A stretch of 64,000 nucleotides of DNA, from assembly GCA_013339765.2 (NCBI GenBank), contig JABSTR010001244.1, positions 4,278,001 through 4,342,000 of the forward strand, given 5' to 3'. The notes beneath the pieces are model-generated. The model was given only the letters and a program-made list of their open reading frames with translations. It did no database searches and had not been told where the DNA came from. Positions 24,201-36,200 of this stretch are shown piece after piece. Both the position numbers and the translations under genes were made by a program. Numbering within the stretch: the first letter of the stretch is position 1; the number at the start of each line of letters is the position of its first letter. This stretch comes from Haemaphysalis longicornis. Taxonomy: Eukaryota > Arthropoda > Arachnida > Ixodida > Ixodidae.

Positions 24201-27200
24201 CGCTGCTCCAAAAACTGCTCCCAAATCTGATTCAGCTGTCTCACCCCTGAGTTAGGTGTAAGACACGCTACAAATAAATAATAAAAAAGAAAGCTTGGTG
24301 CAAATGCAGCTAAAAGTTTTGTCAGTGTTGTTTCAGAAGTTAATAGTGTTAGCTTTTCAAGCTGTACTCAGTATTAACCATGCAGTTTAAAATGTATAAA
24401 TTTGAAGGGAATAAAATAAACTGTGTTGTGTGAAATGGTGGGCATGAATGCTGATTGGTACGCACTTTGGCCACAAGTGAACAGAGTGAAGTTATAAGTC
24501 TTCATGTCTCTGTATATTTGTTCTAAAAGGCTGTTTTTAACTGAAATTCCCACTGGTGGCTGGCACGAAATGCTGAATAAAAGCTCTTCTTTTTTCAGGA
24601 ACCGGATGACATATTTTGGGACTTATAGGCAGGGGTGTTTTTTTTCGCAGTGCTGGAAAAAAATTGGGAAGCGAACACCTATATTAGGCTCAGGGTTACA
24701 GCATGTGGTGTGTTTACTACCATTCTTTTTCACTTTCATTCTCTGCACGGGGGGGTGTCACTGGCATCACCATTAAACTTTCGTTTACCAATGGTTGTTA
24801 CAGGAAATCCATGTGGGGGTCTTAAGGCTTCAGGTGCATGCAGTAGGACATTGTGAATGAGACTATACATAGTTGAATTAGTACTAGCGAGAGTGGGATG
24901 CATGTGAGCATGTGTTGTTAACAGAGGTCATGTTTCGCACCCATCTCAATGCATTGTTTATGCACTGCACATAGTGGTGCCTCGTAACCTGCAGTGTTTG
25001 TGTGGCTAGAAGTTGTACTCGTGGGAATTTAACTTTTCCTAATGTTTTTGTTTTCTAAATTCTTGTTCGATGCTGAAACAATTCTCGTTTTGTTTTCCTT
25101 TACCCACTAGTGTGTTCAGTTGGAAGAGATGCACCACTTTAGTTTGTTTGTGGTTGCTTTATCTTTCATGTTTTATGTCAGCACTGTTCTGTTTTAGCTG
25201 TTGGAAGAAAAAAGTGTAGGTTGGGCTGAGAATCAATGAAATACCATGAAATCATTTATTTGGCATCTTGCCGCGTTTCGTAATGTCAGGCTGCTACCTT
25301 TCTGGCGTTGTAAGGGACTAAAAACAGAGAGGGCAATCCAAGTGAAGAGTAGCTTGTAAAATCGTTGTTTCTGACTCATAAATGTTAATTTCCTGTACTC
25401 TGCTCTTCGTAGCCTGAGTATTTCTTCAGTGGACGAAACCTGTTTGAACTAAATATTTTGTGCACTCTTGAAGCATTCAAATTTTCTGTGCACTCTTACA
25501 GCAGCTAAAAGTAAAAGTAATTGCAGTCTAGAATTAAATGCTGTGTAATCGCTGCAGGTTAAAAATAAGCACAGGCAGAGCACCACATGTTCAGTGCGGG
25601 CTCACTCAAGACTGCAAAACTTTTCAGCAGAGCAAGGAATGTCCCCTTGTGTGTGCGATGACGCTGACTTTAAACACTTATTTTAATGTACAGTTACCCC
25701 CCCAGTAATGCTGCAATGTATCTTATCTTTGCCTTTTATCATGACTACTGTAGCACGTTTGATCGTGTGACCGTGTGTTTATATTCTCTGTTAATTCTTA
25801 AGTGTCTCATTCATAAGTGAATGGTTATGTGTGTGTGGAGTTTTTGCAGTGCAGTAACTTTTGTTTTTTTTGCTGTTTCGTAGCTAGTCTTGGCCTGAAA
25901 CTGACCTTGCTAATGAGGCTTTCACCTGCGTGTACGCTGCACCTGCATTTTGTCGCGTGCGTAGCTCCTTAATTGAGCGAGTGGGTTGTTGGCAGCCGAG
26001 CAGACCTAAAGCCTAATGCCACCTTTCAGTCCCCCGAAAAGGCCCTTGCCAAGTTTAGGGCGCTTGTGCGCACCCACCCCCAAAGCCCCAGAGCGTGCTA
26101 CGGCAAGGCAGCGGCCCTCGAGAAAGTTGCCGAGATCAGGAAGAGCAACGCACTGCTGGAAGAGTGCATTCAGGCGTACCTGCAAGTGATGGAGCTGCCA
26201 GGTGTTCCGGACCAGTTGTACCTCAAGGCGGGCAACAAGGCGGCCGATCGCATGCGTTTCCGGGGTGAGTGTCACGTCCATATATATCCCTAAAGATCCC
26301 TCGAGGGGTCTTTGTCTCAATCAGCATTGTCTCTTGACAATGCTGATTGGTCCTCTGCGTACAACGCGCCCTGTGTTGATGCAGCCGTCCGTGAGCTAAC
26401 CAAAATTGTGCGAAACGCTATGGACCAACACATCCCAAAGCAGCGAAATCGCTCCGGTAAGTTTCCCTTCTGGTTCAGTCACGAGCTGCGTGACGCGCTT
26501 CGAATAAAACGTCATTTCCACCGCTTGTTTAAGGCTCACAATGACCCGTCTTCTCTGGCAAACTTCAGGGAATGGCGGTCCTTAGCGAAGAAGTTACTTG
26601 CCCAGGACAAAAAGAACTTTAGTGACTACACCGAAACTTCTCTAACCCACTCCCCTCGTGAGTTCTGGCGGTATATTAAGTTCCGTACACGTCATGCACG
26701 CGATAGCATAACCATTCAGGATGGCGACAAGTTTGTGTCTGACCCGGAAGGCGTATGTTACGAGTCGGGAAAGCCGATCTTCAGGGTTTATTGGCGCCGT
26801 GGAGAGAGCGACGCAAAGCCGTGCACGGTCGTTCAAGCGCAGCGTTCTGAACTCGTGCGCGTGCCTGCTGCATTCCGCGTGCGTGCAAACGCGCCACTTC
26901 TTTTTCATCGTCTCTAAAATCCTCATCATTGTCCATGTTGGCGGCAGATTAGAAATCCGCAACATCCTCCGCGCCCACCAAATGCTCACTCGCATAGTTA
27001 CCAAAGGCACATGCACAACATTTGCACTAGTCAAGCAAATTCTCTACTGCATGCTAGCTGCAGTGGCCCGGTCCATGTTACCGTTCTTTCCTATACACTT
27101 CGCCGATTGTCCAAGTTTCCAAAGCGTAGCACGCAGGCATATCGATGACTCCGTCCGTCGGTAATGGTGAAACTGGAGCAGTTTGCAGCTTGAAAAGTGC

Positions 27201-30200
27201 GCCCACTTCGCAACGTCCGAGTTGTGTCTTCACGGATTTTCGGCCGCGAACTACCTTGGAAACATTGCGGCCTTCAACGAGAGTATCGCTGACCCCACGG
27301 TGAAGTCGCTCATGACCGCTGTAAATGGGGTGGTTATAGTGATGATCTTCGGACAGTTGTACCGGACATCTTACTTTGCCCGATGTGGAGCTGAGATTCG
27401 GTTCTATTTTATGGTTACTATTAAAGGATGATGCTCCTTCGAGGACGTCGTTCAAGGACGACGTTCTCACAGTGTCTGAAAATGCGTCAAAAGCGTCACG
27501 AAGGATAGTGGTTCTTGACGCCTCTAGGAGGGCCTCACGATGCGGCGAGTAGAAGGCATGATCCGGAACACACGTTCCCTCCACAATATTTTCTGCGTGG
27601 TCACCCCACTGGCATTGCCTCACAGCACCTTCGTGCAGTCTTATCACGTCTTCGTTTGAAGAAAGTTGTCGAGGTACTCCGTGAGCTCTCGAAAGGGCAT
27701 TCTTGCCATCGTCGTCCATGGAGACCGGTGTGGACTTCGGCGGGAGTTGTACCTCATAGCGTTCATTTTCAAACACAGTTGAGTCGGTGGATCTGCGTCC
27801 GAATCGTTCACTGGGATGCAAGTTCGGCGTGTTCATAAGGCCAACTGCGTATACCTCCGGAAACCGCCAAAGAGAGGAAGAGAAGTCTTCATTCGCGTGC
27901 GCGTCCGTGCGGAGAACGCACACGAGGCTAGTGCCTTTGCATCTATTGCTATCTTCCCGAGATAACGGTCCTTGTAAGGTCCATCCCAGGCTTGTGCTGA
28001 CGGCGACCAAAGCAGGATTCGTTTCTTCCCACTGTACTTTGCTCGTTTTTGGTGCGAACTTCCAGATCTGGTCGGATCCAATGAGAAGGCTTACTCCTTG
28101 CTTGAATTCCATACCTGGGAAAGTAATGGTGTCAGCCAGTGGCTTCCCCTCGGAGACCAGGCGTTGCAGAAGCGTGTTGCCCTTCGGTGCTTCAGCCACG
28201 TCTTCACAAATGAAAGGCACGACGATGGCGTCGACCTCAGCAGACGTGCTGTCATGTTGACTGCGGAGGGTCGCTCTGACAACTTTAAACTTCTTCTTGG
28301 GACCTCCAGATCGGCCGAAAGCACTGATGGCCAGATCGACTTCGCCAATTGCAGCTAACTTGAGCTCAGAGGCGGCGTCTTGTCGGATGAAAGTCCGCTG
28401 GCTGCCATTGTCAAAAATTCCACGTACGTAGCAGCAATGGGACGAAGTCATAATCCATGCCCGGAACGTCTGTAGTAAGACGTCGCTGGAGAGTCGCGGG
28501 ATGGCTGATTTGCGCGTGTTGACGTGCATCGCTACATGTCGCGTTTCTGCAGCCGATTCCAACGGTTTCCGAGCGGGGTCAGTGGTGCACATTGTGGTGG
28601 CGTGGCGCCGCTTACATGTCCCACACCGGACCTTCTTTCGGCAACCCCGCACGAGATGCCCCTTCGCCGTACATCTGTAGCATCGGCCGTCACTTGCTAG
28701 GCGGATTCGCTTGTCGGCCAAAGGGATGTCGCTCGGACATTCTTCCGTTCTGTGATCTTTGGCGGAGCAGAAGCAGCAAGACGAAGTCTGTGCCTTGTTG
28801 TGCAGCACGGCAGCGGTCGGAATAGACTGCTGCTTCTTACGCACTCGGTAAGCCTCCTCACTTCGTTGAGGCTTGCTGATCTGGAAGCTTCTTTCCCTGC
28901 ACTCGACTTCCACTCGCAGGAAAGACAGTAGATGTTCTACGTCCTGGGCAGAAGAACTCTGACTACTCGTGGAAGCGGCGCTGGCTGCAAGGCTCTGCTG
29001 CTTGAAGTAATCGACAATAATGTCGCCAGGTATCACCTTTAAAAGCACTTCATTCAGCATAGCCGCGTAAGAAGAAATTCCAACACCCAAGATTTCCAGT
29101 CCTCGCCGGTTCATTTGCACATGGTCGTACAGCTTCCTCAATGCGGGCACGTTGCTGGCTGAATCGACAGGCCTGAGCTTCCGCAGATTTTCAAAATGCT
29201 TCAGCTCGATCACTTTGGAATTGCCAAAACGATTCTTCAAGATATTAAGAGCATCTTGATAACAGGACTCTGTCACTTGCAGGCCAGCAACGGCTTCAGC
29301 AGCAGCTCCGTGAAGAAGCGAAAGCAAGTAATGAAAGCGGTCAATATTGGACAGCCGGGGATTCTCGTGGACGGAATGTCGAAACATGTCCCAGAAGGGT
29401 TGCCACCACGTTATAGCTCCGTCGAAGCGCAACAGTTCTAGCTTCGGGAGACGTGCTCCAAACTCACGGGTAGCAGGCAAAGCTTGTCCGCCCGAATTCG
29501 CAGCTCTTCGGTCCCCGCTGGCGTCATCCAATGAAGAAGAAGTCTGGGACGTAGAAGAAGATTTCAGGACGTCCATATGGTGCTCAAGTAACGCCAGGGC
29601 GCTGTTCGCTGCGTCTTCGTACTCCATGACAGAAGCGTAGTCCTCGGATGCTTGGTCGTCGGTCAGGTGGGCTTCGAGCTCGGCGTTGAGCGCAGACAAT
29701 GCTGAATTGCTTGCTCGGAGACGACCGTGAACGACACGAAGGGCCGAAAGGGCAAACTGCTGGGACTGGAGCAGCTGGTCCACTTCGCTGATTATCTTCG
29801 TGTTCATAGCCCGCCGTGATGCGCGCTTGCTCTTGACTCGATCCATGCCGGTCGCAACTGAAGAAAAGGCTCACCCAGCTCGTAAAAAGAAGGCTCGCCG
29901 CGATGCTGGCTTGCTTCCCGGGTTTCGGCACCAGTGTTACGAGTCGGGAAAGCCGATCTTCAGGGTTTATTGGCGCCGTGGAGAGAGCGACGCAAAGCCG
30001 TGCATGGTCGTTCAAGCGCAGCGTTCCGAACTCGTGCGCGTGCCTGCTGCATTCCGCGTGCGTGCAAACGCGCCACTTCTTTTTCATCGTCTCTAAAATC
30101 CTCATCATTGTCCATGTTGGTGGCAGATTAGAAATCCGCAACAGCGTATGCGAACTCCTTGCACGTCATTTTTCTTCTACCTACTCGACGTCGTCTGACA

Positions 30201-33200
30201 GCGGCAACGAACTGCGCTTCCAGTCTCATGGGCCACTATTGCAAATCCCGAACATTACTGAGAGTGATGTCGTGCGCGCTATCCGCAAACTCCCCTCAAA
30301 AAAGTCGGCGGGCTGCGACAGCATTCCATGCTTCATTGTGAAAGGCTGTTGCGTCGTCTTTGCACCTCTGCTCTGCCACATCATACGCATGTCACTTCTA
30401 GTGCAACATTTTCCGTCAGACTGGAAATTAGGCGCTATCTTCCCTTTGCACAAGTCTGGCAGAGCCACTGTCCCCGGAAACTACAGGCCTATCTCTCTAT
30501 TGCCTTCCTTTTCTAAAGTCTTCGAAAAAGTCATGCATGGTTACCTTCTAGCAGCAATGCGCCCATTAATTCATCCCAACCAACACGGCTTTATACCCGG
30601 TAGGTCAGTAGAATCAAATCTCGCATGTTTCCTAAACGACATCGGCCCCCCAGTTGCTCTCTCGTCAACAGATAGATACCGTATATTTCGACTGGAGCAA
30701 GGCCTTCGATGCTGTTAATCACGAGCTACTGCTTCGCAAATTGTCCGCATACGGCTTATCCAGTGAGTTCTGTCAGTGGTTCGGCAGTTACTTAAAAGGC
30801 AGGTCCAATTGCGTCTTATGAAGGCGTCACCTCCCGGCCTTTCGCCATGATATCAGGGGTACCTGAAGGGTCTACACTGGGCCCTCTCCTCTTCAACATT
30901 TTTGTTAATGACATCCACTCTGTCATTAGACACTGTTCGCTCTCTCAGTATGCCGATGATATGAAGCTGTATCGCGCGGTTTCCTCACCGGATGATCGCG
31001 TCCTGCTGCAACATGACATCAATGCAGTTTCGGCATGGTGCGACAGCAACTACTTAAAGCTTAATCTCTCCAAAACTATTGTGATATCTTACACTCGTAA
31101 AACTGCCCCGCTCACTTTCCCGTACTCTTTGCTCGGTTTTGCCATAAAACGCGCCACTGTAGCGCGCGATTTGGGTGTATTGATGGACGCAAAACTACTC
31201 TTCAACTCGCACGTGAACCATCTGACGAACTCCTGTCTCCGAACACTTGGCATGATTTCCCGAGCCACCAGTGAGTTCACGAACCCATCATGCTTCGCAT
31301 CCCTTTACCGCGCCCTAATTTTGCCGAAGCTAGACTTTGCAAGCGCAATCTGGAATTGTTTAAGTCCTTTGTCGTCTCTTCGATTAGAAAGGATTCAGAA
31401 GCGCTTCACCGGAACCGTATTTTATCGATATTCACCAGTGAGCAACTATCTGCACGTTGAGGTTCTCAAGCTCCTGAACCTTGATGAGCTATGTATCAGG
31501 CGTTCCAGGCGTGACCTGATTTTTCTTTTCAAGTGCATTCATTCTAAGTTTGACTGCCCTTGCCTTGTGAGCTCTGTTCTCCTGCGAGTGCCAAGCAGGC
31601 CACTGCGGCCGCATGGCTGCTTTCATGTTGACAAAATTCTGAGCTTGGTACCAGCTATCCGATGCCAACATGCCTTTACCTGTCTTTTTTTATCTGCCAT
31701 TGACATTTTTTGCAACGACATGGTTCTTTTTAAACGCTCTTTGAAAAATTTTCCATCTTGAATGCACATGTTCTATAGTGCGGTCGCACATGCACTTCTC
31801 CCTCTGTTCTTGTGTGTCGGAGCGAAGAGAATCATCACGATTGTGCTTGTATTTGTCATTTAGTGTACACACAATCTCCGTGCTCTTGTTGCTCAGAAAA
31901 TGTCTCTGTCTCTTTGATAACTCTCCTTCTTTGTGTATATGTACCCATATACTGTTACTTCCCTTTTCATATTCTGTCTTTTGTATGCCTTATATGTCTG
32001 TATTCTATGCATCACCCGAGGAGGCCATTGCGCTGTTGGTGAGCATTTCAAATAAATAAATAAATAATAAATAAATAAATTGCAGTCAAACCTCAACATA
32101 ATGAATCACACGGGACGGCGTACAATTGTTTGTTATTTTGAAGTATCGTTGTAATGAAGAAAAACTTGTGGTTGTGAACCAGTGCTCGAACCTAGGAATG
32201 GAAATGACGTACCTCGGCAGTAGATGCGTGTGCAGACAAGCAAACTGTCAAATAAAAATGTCGCACCCCCTTCAAAGCTGTGGCCAGCCGAGTGACGGTG
32301 GCTTCTTGAACCGCTGAATCCGAGCTGCTCAATGCCCTCACGCAGTGCTCACTGTCTTGATATGGTTAGAATGCGTTGTGGGGGCATTGCCAGAGGAGGT
32401 CTGCTGAAGAACGAGTGATTACAGTGTTACAATTACAGTAGCAGCAATTGGGCAAGTGGCAGGGTACATTTCTGCTGACTGTCCTCTGTGGGTGGTGATG
32501 AAAATGGGCATATGCCAGCCTGACGCTATGCATAGCATTGCTCTTTGAGCTCAAACATTGTCAACCAGCTCTTGCACCTTTATGTACAGCGAGTCTGGCA
32601 TTGCTGGCGCGTCATAAGGCTCAGTGTTTCAGCTACCTAATGGTGAGCCTGCATGCTATAGGCCTAACGAGGGCGATTGATTTTCCAAGGCTCTCAGTCA
32701 CAGTAGTGGAGAGGAAAAAAAAAAGATGTAAAGATGCATAAATTTTAGTATTCCACATTCATTTTGTAGCTGTGGTGATGCCATGTGCTTAGCCTTGTGC
32801 CCGTGGTGTTCATCAGTTCCGCCTTTGCGCAAATCCAGCTAGTGGTGTCCAATAATTGCATGGACCACACTTCACCGCAGGTACATTTTTTTACGCAGTG
32901 AGCTGTCATTCTTTCATTTGCAACTTCGTACTGTTTCTATCCTGACACCACAGGTTCTTTCAGTCTAGCATAGTCGAAAAAAAAAAATTTACATTTCCAA
33001 CATTTTGCTACTATGTATAAGCATTGACCACTTATTGTGGCAAGTTGAGTGTTGCAAGTTGCCAGTTCAAACAGCGACCATGCAATTTTGCCAGTGCACT
33101 GCCTGTCTCTCCTTCGTGCAGGATTTCTTACCAAAGCCCTGAAGCTGCAGGCTGAAATGAGTGCCAAGTTTCCCAAGAACACTGACATTAAGAACCAAAT

Positions 33201-36200
33201 GGCCGTGTCTTATCTCATGATTGGGCAAGGGAAAGTGGCTGCACAACTGCTTGAACAGGTGATTTTACCAGTGTTGATTGATTGTCTTTATTCAGTGAGG
33301 AGGCTCATAGCCCAAGGAAGGGTAGGGGTTATAGCAAGAGGATGGTTGGATGGCAGGTGCCTTCAGTCATGGATGCCACCTTGGGGCGTTTGTCAGGCTG
33401 TCAACTTGTGTGAAAAATTTCAACTTTGCTCTTCAGCTTACCATGTGCATACAGTGTGCATACAATGTGCATCTGTGCTTATATACTTTGTGTGTTCTAA
33501 GCATTGGATGAGGTGACGGTTTGCTAGAGCTGTGCTCTGGGGCTGCTTTGTCATTCACTTACTTGTTTGCTTGCATGCGCAAATGCTTATTCGCTAGGGC
33601 CCCTGGAGTGGCATTGCTCAGGTGGTAGGATGACTGTATTTTCTCGCATTTAACCTGCCCCTGCATATAACCACACCCTCGTGTTGCACCCAGACGAAGA
33701 TAAAAATTGCCAAGATATTGCCTGCACCATTTACCGTCTTCAATGTTCATTAAAAAATAAAAAACAGAGTGCAGCACAATTGCATCACATTTATTCAAAT
33801 CGTGATCAAGCTTCTGTGTTTTTTTTTCTACCTTTTCTTAAAGAGAGCATTAGCAAAGTGGGGGGGGGGGGGGATTACATAGCCAAAAAAACATGCTGCT
33901 GTAGTGAAAAGCCTGTCTACTGAGCTGATTACTTGCAGATAGCTGCTAAGTAGTCAAAAGCTGCCCTCTCGCTCAATGCAGAGGGGGCGCCTTTTGCTTT
34001 CTTTTACTTTTGAAAACTAGCCTGCTCGATCAGGGCAGGAGGAAGACTGCTACGACAACTGGTGACAGCACAGGCACTGTGGGGAAGCTGCATTTCGGGA
34101 CAAAATCCATGTACTATAACCTGCACCCCAACTTTTGTCAATTATTTGGGGGGGTTATATGCATGAAAGTGCGGTACATTGTGCTGGTGATTTCTTTCCC
34201 TTCCAGGCAACACCAGCCAAGAATGTGCTTGGGGCATCTATGATGCGCTTAGCTCTGTAGCCCAACTGAAAGATGTACAAATGAGGCTGGATAACCCATG
34301 CCTGCAGCCTCAAGCATCATGACAGTGAGTCACTGCTCACTTAGAACTTAGGGTGGGGCAGGCAGGCTGCAGTGGTTCATCAGCTGTCCTTCAAACCCAG
34401 GTTGCTCAGTCATGAGAGAAGCACTGTATCCTAATCAGCGCACACTCGAAGCACAAGGACGGCTGTGATTTTGCAAAGCAGCTGCTCTTGCTGTCTGAGT
34501 CGTCTGTAGTCCATGCTGAACTTGGGCTGCCACTTGTGCAGGTTTTGAATCAGGATCCGTACAACGGGTTTGCCAAGGCCCACTACGGCTTCATCTTGAA
34601 GACCGAACGGAACGACCTGGAAGGCGGCATCAAGTACATGGGCGAGGGCATTGCAACCAGGGAGCCGGGCGTCATAGACGGCCGTTTTTACCTGCACCTG
34701 GGAGACGCCCTCCAAAGAACTGGCCAGGATGCAGCGGTGGGTTTTGTGAACACCCGGGCTGTTTGCACCCAATCGCGTTCAGTTATATTTGTTTGTCCAT
34801 TTAGTTTCGCTTGAACACTGGGCACTGTTTCATCACTTTCCCATTTGCGGAAGTGGTCATGCATGTAACTTCACAAGGCTTGGTGCTTTTTATGGACAAG
34901 TGCTGCTTGGAAAAAATTGTTTCTGAATTTCATGATGTAATATGAAAAGTTAACACTCATTTTGTACTGCTGTATGCAAACAGTAATAAGGTCCTCAGTC
35001 GTGGGTGGGAAACGGGATTTGCCACCACCTCCAATATTTCGAAAACTGGAGGTCATAATGCGGAGCTATGAAAAGCGGCCTTACAACGTTATTATTGTAT
35101 GGCGTCAAACTTTCGCATGACAGTAGCTTTTTACTGCTAAGGAAAGGGCAACTGTGCCAACTGTGCAATGCAGAAGATTGGCAACAAACGAACCACTCGA
35201 GTAACAGAATTGCAGCCGAGGGGCGGGCCGAAAATTAGTAGCAAGCGGAAAGCGTGGTAGAAAGATGTGGCAAGAAAATTCAAGGGCACAGAATGGGTTC
35301 ACGCGGTAAAAGATAGGAACATTCAGAGTCAATTGGGGAGGCCCTTGTCTGGCAGTGGGCACTGACAGGCTGATGATGAGGATGCTGACGTATGCTTTAC
35401 GTTCCTCAGGCACTGGAAGTCTACAAGGAAGGAGTCAAGGAAGGCTTGTTTGCGTCAGTTTACCAACGCTCCCTGTATAGCGTCGATGGTTTGCAAGCCC
35501 AGCCATGGTGGGACCCAAGTAAAACACCGTACGCATCGAGCATCAAGGTACTATCTGCAACGTGGGGCCATTCGGGTGCATTGTCTGCTGTGGGCTGTAC
35601 CTGAAAAGGGCTCGAAAGTATTGTTGCTCCCTGTAACCCTTTGTGTGCAAAACTTTTCAATGCTGAGCACAAGTAAAACATTCCTTGCTCTTCATCTTCG
35701 TTTTTCTTGTAGCTGCGCATTAATTGAAAAAGTAAAAATTGCTTCTTGTAGTGGAGCAACATTTAAAACATCATTAGGCGGGAAAAAAAGAAATTCTTGT
35801 AGGTTGCACACATGCAAAGGCACCAAAATACAGAATCCTGCAGGGAGACCCACCAAACCATTTTCAAATGTCTTTTATAACCAAGTGTCTCTTGTAATGG
35901 GATTTTAACTCCTGTAGCTGCACTTTGTGCCCTCTCTTGTTATTATTGGGACTTCCTTTTTGCGGAAGTGTGCACATTTACTAAGTTGTGTTCCTTGTGT
36001 CATTAGTTTAGTTGAACAATGTTCTTATGACCAACTTTCCGGGAGGAGGAAGAGGAGGCCAGCTTTAGTGCGAGCCTCAGGTGCTGATGCCTGAGCACCC
36101 ACCTGGTGGCGGTTTCCTCTAGTGCGGGAATCTTTTGAGATAAGTGTTTTGTTTGTTAGCCCACGCATACTTTGCACCTTAACTGAAAAGCTTAAGTGGG

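Larger units (their letters stand above)
26284..32083 (+). mobile_element. LINE (Jockey/CR1 group), interrupted by an LTR element
   Basis: The coding remnant 26330-26750 reads a linker with FPFWFSHELRDALRIKRHFH and PREFWRYIKFR, is split by the Bel/Pao insertion, and resumes at 30149 with RT blocks GNYRPISLLPSFSKVFEKVM and QHGFIPGRSVE. A frameshift and degeneration at about 30690-30850 precede VPEGSTLGPLLFNIFVND, QYADDMKLY and the C-terminal domain up to 31761. An A/T tail (aaataaataaataaat) ends near 32083. 5'-truncated: no endonuclease. Same strand as ASPH, within intron 7. Confidence 0.88.

Noticed and set aside
25973..26029. Upstream extension of ASPH exon 7 (open frame back to 25973)
   Set aside because: Using a splice site at 25994 or earlier breaks phase with exon 6, and the added residues do not align to the family; the acceptor at 26029 restores both.
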